Below, piece by piece: positions 25,115 to 36,665 of a stretch of 64,000 bases of DNA. Source of the DNA: Rhodosorus marinus (lineage: Eukaryota; Rhodophyta; Stylonematophyceae; Stylonematales; Stylonemataceae). The translations under genes were made by a program, and so were the position numbers. The notes under the pieces are model-generated. The model was not told the origin of the DNA. It saw nothing but the letters and a program-made list of their open reading frames with translations, and did no database searches. Location: positions 496,001 to 560,000 of the forward strand of contig JAMWBK010000003.1 of assembly GCA_029953675.1 (NCBI GenBank), in the 5' to 3' direction. Numbering within the stretch: the first letter of the stretch is position 1; each line of letters begins with the position of its first letter.

Positions 25115-25412
25115 AATGACTGATGTAATGACTGATGTAATGATTGATGTAATGACTGATGTAATGACTGATGTAATGCGTGGTGTAATGACTGATGTAA
25201 TGACTGATGTAATGACTGATGTAATGACTGATGTAATGACTGATGTAATGACTGATGTAATGACTGATGTAATGACTGATGTAATGACTGATGTAATGAC
25301 TGATGTAATGACTGATGTAATGACTGATGTAATGACTGATGTAATGACTGATGTAATGACTGATGTAATGACTGATGTAATGACTGATGTAATGACTGAT
25401 GTAATGACTGAT
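25115..25412. repeat. Minisatellite, 12-bp unit, about 25 copies
   Basis: Near-perfect tandem array of AATGACTGATGT. Only two variant units are seen, near 25141 and 25178. Twelve is a multiple of three, so the array stays open in several frames and forms a spurious Met-Thr-Asp-Val repeat on the plus strand. Confidence 0.97.
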
Positions 25413-26588
25413 TACTTAATTCGAATTGATTTCAGGCCAACCGCCGTCTCCTTCATTTGCCGTCTCAGGAGACATCTGGGATAGAGGTGTGATATGTGAT
25501 CGTGGACGAAAGGGTAGGCGGGAATGGCTTCACATACCCACCTCCATGCCCTGTTCGGAGGGTATTTGGATGGGAAGCCATCGCTTTGGTTGCAACAGTT
25601 TGTTTTTGTCGACTGGCTAGACCTGTTGAGTTTTAAACGGCTGTGTAGGAAGTCTTTTTCGGATGAGATTGGTATTCAGGAGTAGGAAAGTTTCCCCACG
25701 GGACTGTGGCTAGGGTACCGGTTTTTGGTTGAGGTTTGGCGTTCTCAGAGGTGAGTGCGGGCGTTCTCCTTATCTTTCGCGTTCTAGGACATGATGACTT
25801 GATTCTCCTTTCCCCAACCGATCGACCATGGTGATTGTAAGGATGTCGGGCAGAGCCAATCTGTTCCGCGTTAGTTGATCCTAGTGAATTTGCTTTAGTC
25901 CTGCTTTTGGTTGTTCGCTTAGCGTTTCCGTAATCTTACCGAAGGTCTGAAAATCTGTGCTTAGGAAACTTATCGATGTCCAGTGTTCGGCTTTTCGAGA
26001 CGATTCGTTCAAATTCTAAGAAGACGAGACTGTTGTAGGTCTTCCATTTCGGGGTGGTTTCCCGGAAGAACTACTAAGAAGGCGATGATTTTTGTAGACT
26101 AAGCGAGCTCAACTAGATCAGAAACACTAGCTTGTTCTCCCCCGATCAATATTTAGTTTACAATGATGTCCAAGGACCAACCAAGCCAACCCGAAGGTTG
26201 ATGCCGTAGCGTGTAGTACAGCTACCAGGACATACCTCGAGTCCAGTCAAGTGCGAATGGTGGTGGTAGGGAAAAATCAGCACTCGCCAGCCGCGGTCCA
26301 ACTCAGGAACATAGGCATAGACATTTGCACTTAATTCCCGATGATCCAGATAAGGTTGCAAAACTTATTGACGCGAGGGAAATTGTGTACCCGTCGCGGC
26401 CCACTCAAACTCCCAAGGACACCAGTCTCGAGGGACTAAGCTAGTATTCCTGAGCAATCAGTCGAGCACCGAAATGCAAGCTTTTTACTGCTATACAATG
26501 GGTGCTTCTATGGGCGTTAGATCGTTTAGCGCTACCTTCAATAACCCTTCTTCACTCTCACTTCTCTCCCTTTGTGCACATCTCCTAG
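25413..26588. other. Intergenic
   Basis: About 1.2 kb between the 12-bp repeat and the 3' end of the CUE-domain gene. No coding frame, RNA gene or repeat that I can support. Confidence 0.5.
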
Positions 26589-27712
26589 CTAGTCCGCATG
26601 ATCCCGATTATCTGTACACGCAAGCGCAAAAGACGAGGAAGAGCACGAAACGCATAAGACTGCAGTCCTTTTCTGAAGCTCTGCCTATTACAGCACTTAC
26701 CCTGCGCAGTTTCGCGTCTCAGATTTGCGCCCGTGCTGTAATCCGACTCCGTGAAACTCCCCAATTCCTGCTCCGTCGGCCGTTCCACGGGCTGTGCGTG
26801 AGGAGGCTGTGAATTCAAAAACATGTGCAGGATATGAGCTTTCCTGCAATCAGTGGATTGACGGTGGATTCGTTTCATCCACTGGTCTTACCTGGGCTGT
26901 AGTCGTCCGTTCCTCGTTCATATAGGAATTGTAGAGCGCACCGAGTTTCGAGGCTGTAGCTGCAAAAGGAAAAATAATCATGGAAATACAGCAAACAGTC
27001 CAGCGTTCGTCAAAGCGCTTCACGGATAACATATTGACCGAGCTCTAGTCCCTACCATTGCCAAATTCCTTAGCTTTGGTCAGCGCAGTAGTGAATCCCT
27101 CCTGCAGCGTTTCACCGAAGTCATCGGAAGCTGTTGTTTCCCCTTGCGGACGCGTTCCAGAGGATCTATAATGCCTATGGGACATCGCACGTTGTCTTCT
27201 CTCCTCTTCCTATACCACCAAAATCACGTACCGTTAGAATCCGCAGCCGGACGGGCAGTCCCACAGTAACTGGCTTGCCTGTAAATTTCTCGCAAAGCTC
27301 TCGTCGTCTCGCATTTGCTTTTCTCTCTGTTCATCGGCAACAGGATTCCCGCTGTCATACACAATATTCGACGCCAGAGGTTGATCCGCAACACCCGTCG
27401 ACGGCTGATTAGGCGTCGTGTCCGCAGGACTAGTGGTAGGCCCGGAACTATTCACCAAATAGGAAAGGGAAAACCAAGAAACACTTCAAACTTTATGTCT
27501 AAAACGAATTGACAACCAGCCAAATTTGTCCCTGACTGCAAAGAAAAAAAGCCGACTCACGTGGTCGTATTCTGGCGCTCCGACACCAAGTGCAAAACCG
27601 CCTGGTCGATATTTCCGTTGAATGCCTCCAAGGTCAACTTTGCAAGCTCCCTCGAGACCTCAGGTACGACCGCGACCACGCCATCAATCTCCTCCTCTCC
27701 GAACGAAGCCAT
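26589..27712 (-). CDS. CUE-domain (ubiquitin-binding) protein
   Basis: Probably a ubiquitin-binding adaptor. Six exons join in phase: 27561-27712, 27279-27447, 27056-27209, 26892-26959, 26701-26806 and 26589-26611, giving 223 residues. Residues about 8-45 fit a CUE/UBA-like three-helix fold (VVAVVPEVSRELAKLTLE then NIDQAVLHLV). After a Pro/Thr linker comes the charged motif DDESFARNLQEEERRQRAM, which often follows CUE domains in fungal Cue5-like and Tollip-like proteins. A helical stretch (LQEGFTTALTKAKEF) comes next, then a disordered tail. The motif is rebuilt only if intron 2 uses a GC donor (CAG then GCAAGC); every GT alternative breaks the frame. The last exon is only 23 bp and is the least certain part. 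Confidence 0.8.
27210..27278 (-). other. Inferred GC-AG intron
   Basis: Intron 2 of the CUE-domain gene, 69 bp. The donor reads CAG then GCAAGC, matching the strong consensus needed for GC donors. The acceptor is GGTATAG. Splicing joins FARNLQ to EEERRQR in phase 0. Confidence 0.7.
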
Positions 27713-28467
27713 TCCCTTTCAACGCTCTTTCCAACCCAACTCTCTCTCAAAACATCCACCACAATTACACTCCCTGCCACTGTCCACACACAGGCCCTGT
27801 CAACTCACCCACTCCTCACCCTCCCGCAATTACCCCAACCAAACCACAAAAACAAACCAAAAGAAGCTATAAGACCTTCCAAAGCAATGCAAGCCTGGAA
27901 CACCAACTCCAACACTCCCCCCCGAGCAATCCCCTCCTGCAGCTGCGCTCCATGGACGATCTCAAAACGTTATAAGAAGCTCTATGGCTATGCTGGTTTC
28001 TTGTTTCTTACCTCTCTCTCAGGTTTTTCTATTCATACATCTTCATAAACAGATTGATCTCTTCTGAATACGTCCAAAATGGTAAGTGGTTCAGAGACTA
28101 GGATTCATTGATCGAAGCTAAAAACCTAATGGATCTCTTCCTTCCCAACCCGACACACCCCACCAGTTAAAATACCTCGGTATCTAAACACTCAGTTGCC
28201 CACTCAATTCAACTATGAAAATGATTGAAGAAGATTTGGTTCAGTCTTTTTGGAGGGTCTTTGTTTTGACCGGTTTTGTGTACATAAAGTCATCGAAATA
28301 CGGACAATTTATTATTTTAAAACATTATTTTCTTTAAGAGTATTGTCAGTTGTGGGTTTCGAGTGGGCAAGTATGTGAGTCTTTTTGTGGTCGCTGCGGT
28401 CTTGTCTTGGTTTGCTAGGTGCTCTTTCGTAACTCTCAAGCGAACTCGCGATACTGAGACTGGAATG

Positions 28468-28662
28468 TCACACCTGATCCAGCGAAAGGCCAATGCTTAC
28501 GTCGAGTCCCTCCGCTTTCGCTTGCGCTGAGACCTCTTCGTCGACGGAAACAAGTATCGTCGAAGCTTGCGTCAGTCCGGGTGCTTTTGGCTTCACGCCA
28601 TGCAGGATCCCAAAAGGAGTTACTCCCTGAGCTAGACTAGTTTGGCCGTTAGCGAATGTATC
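28468..28662 (-). other. Protein-like open fragment, exon or gene remnant
   Basis: A 64-codon open frame without an ATG ends in TGA at 28468-28470. Its product is unusually protein-like for intergenic DNA, for example GVTPFGILHGVKPKAPG and STILVSVDEEVSAQ. A potential acceptor (GTCTAGCTCAG) lies before codon GGA near 28628 and a potential donor (GAC then GTAAGC) near 28507. No partner exon was found upstream. I do not recognise the family. Confidence 0.3.
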
Positions 28663-29967
28663 TCAACACAACAGGGGTGCCTTTTACAGGTGAATCAAAA
28701 AACCCCATTGCTGTTTATATCGCTGCGCGACAACCCTACAAAAGTACTCCTAAGAGGGTTCTTTGTACCTAGTGAGTGTGTTTTGAAGGCGAGAATCGTG
28801 CGCCTCCAGCAATAAGCAGCATTCACACGCTACAGTAGAAAACGCAAAAAGGTAAACAACGGGGCGAGCCAATCTGGACGCGCACGGAACACTTCGCGGA
28901 GTAAACAAGAACCAACCGATTCAATGAAACCGAAACACTCAATAGCCAAACGTATTAGGCAGCGGGCCAAAGCCGAAGCTCGAATTACCAGGATAGCAAG
29001 CCCCACCCTCGTACGTGCACTTCTTTGGGGCGATATGCGGGAACGCAAAGGTTTTCGTTCAAGGTACGAACTGCGGTAAGACGATTTGGTTCAGTCTCTT
29101 TTCGAGGTTGTCCTTTTTGTTTATGTGTATACTTTGTAAGTCGTTGTAACGCAGCGCAGGCACACATCCACGCTCAGGTTTGCAAACCTCACGGCTCTCA
29201 TATCCAAATCGGCGGCGTGGTTGGGCAAACATATCTTTTCAGCGGTGTCTCGCGGAGTCTCGCTTTGGATGTATGGCTGCGCTGGGTCTATGGTCCTTGT
29301 ATAAAAGCCCAATATCACAGCCAAGCAACCTGCAAGATTTACACTGTCCTTCTGAATGGTCGGCGCATGACTCAGCAGCAAAGTGTTGCCGTTGTCTACG
29401 CCGCCGCCAAATCATTGTCTACGGTCAGAAGAATCCTCGTTGGACTCCAATAAAATTTAACTATTGACAGAAAATAAACGTACTAACGCATTCAGTCAAA
29501 GCGGTCCAATATTCGTTCCACTCTCTCGCAGTCTCTATCAAGAGCCCCGCCAGGAGTGTTGAGTACAGTCGGGGATTCGGTGAACACGTTTCGCTTCAGT
29601 CTTTGAACAACTCCGCTTTGGCACATTCGAAGCAACAGGGCATCCCGAACCCTGTCCACTTGGAGACAAACTTGCGTATCGCAAATGCGCAGATTCTACA
29701 ATGCAGCCTAAAAAGCCTGACCAATCCGTACCGCAGGAAGTAAGGAGAGCCCTAATCCAGCACCCGGCTCGTAGAGTTGAATGTCTCACAGTGAATGCAT
29801 GTGTCAACCCCGAATCCGGACAAGATCTAGCGGGAGAGGGAAACCAGAGTCTCTGAAAAGACCAGCTTCAGGCAGTTCAGCACCCGATGCATGAACCTGC
29901 ATAGCTGCTACCCTGAGTCTCTTCACAATTGATTTGATCCGTGATATGGCCTTGCAAACCCGTAATA

Positions 29968-30390
29968 GCCCCCTTCCGTATCTTTGCTGTTTGCACTAGA
30001 ACGCTTGTTCGGACCTAAAGGTCCTCATAAAAAAGTGCACCCCCCTTGCGCGCATTTCCCGGACTGCCTGCTCTAGTCCGGTGGACGTATTCAAATGGAG
30101 GTGAAACTTCGCGGTCTTAACGTTTGGTCTGAGGTGATTGAGTGAGTCGGGAGTGGGATGCGGGGCGGGAAGGGCCAATTTTACGCCAATTTGTCAAGTT
30201 CAAGGCGTTTCAAGTGACAGTCAGATCTCCGGTAAGCTCCAAACCCTGGCGACTTCCATTCCTCTGGCATGCCCAGCGCATTTTGAAACAGATTGCGGTC
30301 AATAGCCGTGCCGGAATATCCCCCTTCCGTATCTTTGTCATGTGGTTAAGAACGCGTGTTCGCTTCTGAAGGTCGTCACATCAAAAAAAG
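29968..30390 (+). repeat. Diverged direct repeat, two copies about 350 bp apart
   Basis: CCCCCTTCCGTATCTTTG occurs near 29970 and 30320. In both copies similar sequence continues for about 70 bp, including a GTTCG core and AAGGTC further on. Confidence 0.7.
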
Positions 30391-30591
30391 CAAACAGTTG
30401 TGCCGACTTCCCGCAGTAACCCACAGAGCTTGGATTTCTAGAGAAAGAGCAAAAATGAACTTAGTACGGAGACTTCCGCCAACACCGGCGGATTCCGCCT
30501 TCAACGAGACGTTATACGTGTTCGCCTGCAGCTTTTGGTAAAAAGGGCTTAGCTTCATTTCTCGTTTGGATATGGGATTCTTGATCGTGCA

Positions 30592-30705
30592 TCTTAGAAT
30601 TGGGCTTAGGCCAATGGATCCTAGAATCTATGACTTCTTAAAACGATCATCGGCTCGAAGACTTTCACTTAGAATGCGCCTAGGCCCATTGATCTTAGAA
30701 TTCCG
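30592..30705 (+). repeat. Short diverged repeat, 76-bp spacing
   Basis: Two stretches that begin CTTAGAAT, contain TAGGCC and end TTAGAAT or CTAGAAT, near 30592 and 30668. Confidence 0.6.
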
Positions 30706-31990
30706 ATTGAAATGATGACGAATTGAAAGAGGGGGCACTACGTTGTGAAACAAGGCTTGTTGATAATATACACAAGGTAATTGTCTGTGCTTGGTGTAGT
30801 TCTCCGGGCATTGAAATACGAATTGGATCGCGCATATTGCATGTTGGAGATTCCTGACTCAGACTGCACTGTTGTGACATCAGGACAACGTTGCCCGTTG
30901 TTTCCCGTTGTCACCGGCCATTCTGTTCACCTAGTTGTGGTAGATCGCACATCAGACTCTTCTTTCTCATAATCTCGGCACCGATCGAGTTGATCCCCAA
31001 ATAGAAGAAACGAGATGGATGAAATAAATAAAAAATAATATCATATTTGACAAATCCCTTACACTGCTGTTCACGGTTGTGGGGCATCTGCTACACACCC
31101 CGGCTTTTTGGGCGTTCTGATCTACCCTTTTTTGGTTGCGGGAACGTTTCCGAGCAGAGCGCGGATCCGAGCACGTAGGATTAGAACAGAAAAAAACGAG
31201 GAGCTCTTGCTGACTCACAAGACTCGAACCGCATATTTTCTACACCAAAGCGCTCAAACTATGACGGGGATCCCTGAAATGCGAAGCGTTGAGCAGGAAT
31301 CGAGCGGGGTGGAGAATCCTATTCCTTCAGCCGACTGGTAGGATCCTATCATTAGACCTCCAATTCGTCCACCACGAGCCCAAAAATATCTACAAATGCT
31401 CCTTTTTCAAGAGGCACACACCCGAGAACAACGTTGAAAAAAGCGACTTTATCAGGCAGGGAGAACCTCCTCACCAGGCCTCTACGGACAACGTTCCAAC
31501 TTTGCCAGTCTATCTTATAGACTTCGACCTCTTACACTGAAGAGCTCCAATCTCCCGTCTAATTCACCACTAGTTTCCCCCCAAAAAGTCCCCATCACCA
31601 CCCTACCGCCTTCCCACCTCCCTACCCTGCGCCCACTATTCCCCCCAAGTCCTCCCAACTGTCCCCACTGTAAGTGCTTTCAGTGCTCCAAGCCTAAAAA
31701 AATTGAAAAAAACCTCTCCGTGGCACCAAAAATTCACCGTCCCTTTTTTATGAAGGCAAACTCCACTGGAAAACTGTATCCCGAGAAAGCAGTGCTTCAA
31801 AATAGATTCATTTTTCACACCCATCTTGAAACTCATCGCCCCCACCCCATCTTGAAACCGACCAAAAATAAACAACTTTCACATTAGTCTACTCTAGTGA
31901 CTCTGTAGACATCCTAGAGGGGGAAGGGCGGGGGGGGGGAGGGGGATCTTTTGAGCGCGGCACGAAATTCTAAGCCGTTTTCCTGTATTT

Positions 31991-32081
31991 TATTTTAGAC
32001 AATCCAATATTGCCTCTCGACACTGTTTTACAAAATATTTTAGACAATCCAATATTGCTTCACGACATGTTTTACAAAATA
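31991..32081. repeat. 45-bp tandem duplication
   Basis: TATTTTAGACAATCCAATAT starts at 31991 and again at 32036. Each copy runs to a TTTTACAAAA box with a few substitutions. Confidence 0.9.
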
Positions 32082-32964
32082 TAAAAACACCTAAAATCTA
32101 TCATTAGAACGAATTGGAGAAAGTAGTCTAAAAAGAACGTAATACATCATAAATCCGTATGTATTATTAATATAATTCAGTATATTCTGCAGATATTTTT
32201 GAAATGTCTCTCATGAATCGAATCTATCTCGACGCTGGATTTTTCCTTGGTATCTTATGTTTCCTGTTGTAGAAGACACTTTTCTCGCTGAATTAAGAAT
32301 TAAAACTATTTAATGGTTGTTTATTTCGGCCAAGACGGGCCGCGGAGAAAGCTTTTTTCTTTTTCATACGACATCCTCGGTCCCTCTTTTTTTTTTTTTT
32401 TTTTTCCTGCTCCAACATGAAATTCTAATGGTCTGTTGCGTCAATACTTCTTGCACGAGGAAAAAATTTGGGAAACGGTGATATGTGAAAACTGATTATT
32501 TTAGGACTCTGCAACGACACAAACGATTTTTTTAAAAAATTGGAACAGATTCAGATACTTTCCAAAAGGAAAGAAAAAAACACGAGTAAAAGCGTACGAA
32601 ATCGTGGGTGCAGTTCAGGGCAGACACGTTTGTGCCCTCTCTAACCTTGGAACTGTCGAAGACGAGCAGAAAGCACGCAACATTCTGTAACTTAACGGAC
32701 GGAGGTACAGAAGAACATTCACAAACCTAGACAATCAGATCATTTAAATCATGCTCCATATCGGTCAAGATCAAGACTATTTGGTCTAAACATTATATTA
32801 CGTAGTATTCTATTGTTACCGTATATATTGATGAGGGATATCCACAAATATTGTTTGAACTAGATATTCGATTACCTATTGGCATATATCCAAATATATT
32901 ACTGTAAGAAATTACGTAGGCTGGGAAACGTAGGTCAGAATATGCCAGAGTAAGGAGAAACGAT

Positions 32965-33253
32965 AGAAACGTATTGCAGCCGATTAATCTAGCCATATGG
33001 ACTAAAGATTGAGGGTTAGCCAGGCCACAGGGGGTAAAAAAGGCAAAGGCAGCCGGTAGCAGAAACGCATTGCAGCCTATTAATCGAGCCATGTGGACTA
33101 AAGATTGAGGGTTAGCCAGGCCACAGGGGGTAAAAAAGGCAAAGCACAGCCCTTAGCAGAAACGCAATGCAGCCTATTAATCGAGCCATGTGGACTAAAG
33201 ATTGAGGGTTAGCAAGGCCACAGGGGGTAAAAAAGGCAAAGGCAGCCCTTAGC
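32965..33253. repeat. Tandem repeat, 96-97 bp unit, three copies
   Basis: Units begin AGAAACG at 32965, 33061 and 33158. Each contains GTGGACTAAAGATTGAGGG (ATGGACT in the first copy) and AGGGGGTAAAAAAGGCAAAG. Copies 2 and 3 are nearly identical and copy 1 is slightly diverged. Confidence 0.95.
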
Positions 33254-34627
33254 TCGAGTATTGACCGACAAGATCATCCGCGGTATCTTTTTCATATTTC
33301 ATATATTTTATTGCTCGTCCCGCACAACCAGCCGACTTAAAGTTTGGGTTCATCATGAAGAGCTCCTCGTATGTAAGCACACGTGTCCTTCCCAGTCCTT
33401 TCTTGTTGGGAGGTTCTCACATTTGTCCGAGGTTTTTTTCCATAATGAAAAAAGCATGGTCCTCGCCCATTCACGAGGATGTGTAGCCAGTAATTTCGTT
33501 TTTCAATTATAATATATTCTAATCGTCTCGGAATGGCTTCACAGAAAGGAATGGGCAGAAAGAGAAAAACCACTGGCGCACGCAGAAAAGAGGTGTACTA
33601 AAATGTTTTGAAAAACAAAACTTTGATGCCGGCGATTTTGGAAGCGAATTCTATCCGTGAGAAAAAATGAAACAAAATGCGACCGGGGGGGCCAGCTTTT
33701 TCAATGTTACCGAAATTCTCTTACACGGAGCTATATCAAAATTTTTTAGCCACTTGAAGAAAAACCAAAAAAAAGCGGCTTTCACCGGTTCGTTGGCTTC
33801 ACCCTCCCTCCATTTCCGTCTAAATATATTTATTCCCAAGCCCCTATTCTATGCAATCTTTAAACCCCTTCAGATTCCAAAAATGAAATATCTTAAAAAC
33901 TCATCATTATATGTTTATTCAATAGTCCGGAGTTTCATCTTGACGGCAACCCCTCTTTTCTCATCATGTGGAACCTCTTTAAGTACGACAATCCTTGTCA
34001 GAAGTTCTGCAGATGGGCGAATGATATGGACTTTAAAGGGAGGTTACATAAATTATGACTAGAAGCTATGTAAATTGCCTAAATAGTTTGAAATGTTCTT
34101 ATTGATCAGAGAGTCTGAGTTTAATTTAGAGCCTCTTCTATATGTTGACCCCGAAAAGTCTAGAATAGATATTGAGAAAAAAATTGAATTCTATGGGCTG
34201 TTGAAAATGTACTATATAGTTCTGTGCCTGCTTCACGAGCATTCGGTAGATAAGCTGGCGGAGCGGCTCGGGCATGGACTGAGGTTGGGCGGATCCGATT
34301 GCTTTGGAAAGACGTAAGCTTTAGGAGAGTTGTAACTGAGTCTTCCAGAGCCAGGCCCAGCAACTCCCGCAGCTTCCTTGAGGTGGTTGTTCATTGCTCA
34401 CTTTCGTTGTTCAGGGGCGCTTGTGCGTTGAAGAAGGGAGAGAACAAACCCGCACGGTGTCGGGTTGAGCAGAAGTTTGATTGCCTGGGTCCCTTTCCTG
34501 GTTCCGGACAAGGTGTCTATCTTAGATGGGAAGTTGATGGCAGACTTGAAGGGAAAGTTTGTCATTGTCTTAGTACACATTCAGCTGTGAACCCAGTTGG
34601 TGGTGTTTGGTATTTTCCAGGAAGATC

Positions 34628-35912
34628 ATGATTGGAAACGAGACTACTTCCAAGTTGAAGGGGAAGTGCCAAGGGCTTAGAATAAGCGTTCCAAGTGGCG
34701 ACCTGGTAGGCAGTAGCGTCCGGTGGTCAACGGCTGCGTTTTAGTCCGTGGAGCATCTGCTAAGCATTTCGTTGCCCTCTTTTGTTTTGCTGCCGCTCTT
34801 CCTTGACTCAGGGTTTGGGATTTGCGAATGGTGCGAGTGTTCGCCCAGCTTCATCCCCGAGGGGAAACCTTCTAGTGACTTCCCCAAGGAATGCTCTTTC
34901 GATATCGCCCCGGAGCACGTCTATGGCGTCAAGGGGTTTCAACCCGTTTTCGCCGAGGAGTACATCCTTCTTCTCCGGTAGGGCTTATGAGTTCGTCTCG
35001 TCACCTACGGGTGCCACTATGAAGAGCTTGATGACCCCAGTAACCACCAGAACAAATGGAAGCCCTCGATATTCTCCACGAGAGATAGGGGATCCGCTGT
35101 TTCCAAGAGCAGTTGCGATATCGCCACGGAACACGTCGTCGGTTTTTGCTTATCCAAGCCTGGGTGGGCTGGAGGCATGCTTCGAAGGAGTCCCAGGAAC
35201 GTCTGCTAACCGCGCGGAGATAGAGGTACAGGCTCTTCGCTCCTCCAAGCTGTTCGACGAGCTGGAAACTAAGCCTGTGCATCCAGCACCGGCGGAGACG
35301 ACAAAGGAGAAATTGAGAGTAAACGCGGACCTCGAGCAGCTCATGGGTCCCCCCCTACCGGCGGACTTGATTCGGCGATCATCCGAGCTTGTGATTGCCG
35401 GAAACAAAGTTCAAAAACCGGAGAAAGAGGAGAAAGTGTTCGCAAGTTCTGGAACTACCAAGGACGTCAAGAAAAGCGCCCATGAGGCAACCGCTCGAAG
35501 GCAAGCACGACGTCAGGTTCTTCGGTCCAAGAGGCAAGCAGCAGGGGTCACTCCATTCACCCGGAAGACCTCCGTTCAGAGTAGCTCTGCTTCCGGGACT
35601 GAAAAGGGAGCAGATCGAGTGGAGAAAAGAAATCGCAGGCTTTTGCGAAATCGAGAAGCAGCGATGAAGTCGAGAAGACTTGCGAAGGAGAAGCTGGAGA
35701 AGGCGCAGGAGGAACTTGAGGAAGTGCAAGACCACGTTGAGCGTCTGCAAGAGCTAAACCGCATGCTCAAGGAGAACTTTGAAATTTTGTCGTCTGTCCC
35801 TCCCGACTCCAAGCGGCGGAATGTACCTCAGCAGCGCCAAGAGCTGATGAGCCAGATGGAATCGTTCTTAAACACTGGCGGCCCGTTCCAACGCTCAAGC
35901 CAGCCATTATAA
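34628..35912 (+). CDS. bZIP transcription factor with SPR motifs
   Basis: A nuclear basic leucine-zipper DNA-binding protein. Exons 34628-34705 and 34812-35912 join in phase 0 over a 106-bp intron and give 392 residues. The basic region (about 297-315) reads LLRNREAAMKSRR, with the invariant Asn and Arg of the NxxAAxxSR core. A zipper follows with Leu or related residues every seven positions (LEKAQEELEEVQDHVERL). The N-terminal third carries seven Ser-Pro-Arg motifs, typical targets of proline-directed kinases. There is no transmembrane segment, so it is not an ATF6 or bZIP28-type membrane factor. The first exon is less certain. If it is wrong, translation could start at the in-frame ATG about 110 bp into exon 2, which removes four of the SPR motifs. 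Confidence 0.85.
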
Positions 35913-36665
35913 CGGACGGTGAGGATCCCAACGAAGTCACTTCACTTTGACGAGGTGCAAATGAGCCTTGTGGTGGGTTAAGGGTCTCTTGGCCCCACTT
36001 GAAGACATGACTACTGAGCATCGTCGACGAGGCTGTGCAACTTAGAAGGTCTAGCCATGCCATAGAGTTCTAGTAGACTATGGGTTTGAGGTTCAACAAC
36101 CCAACCGGCCGTGATAGGGGGGGATGAAGATCCCAACGAAGTCACTTCACTTTGACGCGAGGGCAAATAAGGGGGTTAAGGCTCTCTTCCGGCAACTTGA
36201 GGATATGGCATCGTTGACGAGGCTGTGCAGCATTAGGTCTAGCCATACCATAGAGTTTTAACCGTCTATGGGCTTGAGGTTGTCCGTGAGCCAAGATGGC
36301 GCTTCCCTGTTCGCGTTCAGGGCCATGATTTTATTTTATTGCACAAAGATCGCCTTATGTATTAACGACTCCTCCGAAGTGGTTTGAGGTATCCACATGC
36401 GACCATCGTTTTCGTTCGCTTGCTTGATAGCGAGCTATTTCGCGGTTTGTTCATTGTATGTTGGTTTTTTCAATACCCCATGAGTAGTATGTACAAACTT
36501 TAGTGAACAAGCAGATCAGTCCTCGATTAAAAAAAAAGGGGGGATGCAGCAGGAGGGTGCGCTCCAGAGTACCCGCTGTAAAGCAATCGCGCGTCCGACG
36601 GAACTTCTTATATGCAATCAACAAAGAGTTAAGCTACTGTCGAATGAGCGGAAAAGTGCTGGGAA
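35913..36665. other. Convergent intergenic region between bZIP and kinase
   Basis: Apart from the 205-bp duplication, 36286-36665 has no supported feature. A poly-A stretch lies near 36529-36537. Confidence 0.5.
35921..36285. repeat. Tandem duplication, about 205-bp unit, directly after bZIP
   Basis: GATCCCAACGAAGTCACTTC occurs at 35924 and 36129. Both copies continue through GACGAGGCTGTGCA, GGTCTAGCCAT and CTATGGG with small indels. The first copy begins about 10 bp after the bZIP stop codon, so it probably lies in the 3' untranslated region. Confidence 0.9.

Larger units (their letters stand above)
27713..34627. other. Gene-poor region of about 7 kb with repeats
   Basis: No complete gene is supported. 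It contains the protein-like fragment at 28468-28662 and diverged direct repeats at 29968/30318 and 30592/30668. It also holds the 45-bp duplication at 31991, a poly-T run near 32391-32405 and the 96-bp array at 32965. GC content falls from 31.9 to 34.1 kb. Confidence 0.5.

Noticed and set aside
25080-25484. 134-codon plus-strand frame of Met-Thr-Asp-Val repeats
   Set aside because: It is produced by the 12-bp minisatellite; there is no coding context and other frames stay open as well.
28078-28189. Mini-gene: ATG directly followed by GTAAGT, then an acceptor and a short frame to a stop
   Set aside because: Splicing would give a peptide of only seven residues; I cannot tell it from chance splice-like signals.
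31200-31270. tRNA-like stretch with GGTTCGAGTC on the minus strand
   Set aside because: The putative T-stem does not pair and no cloverleaf can be folded.
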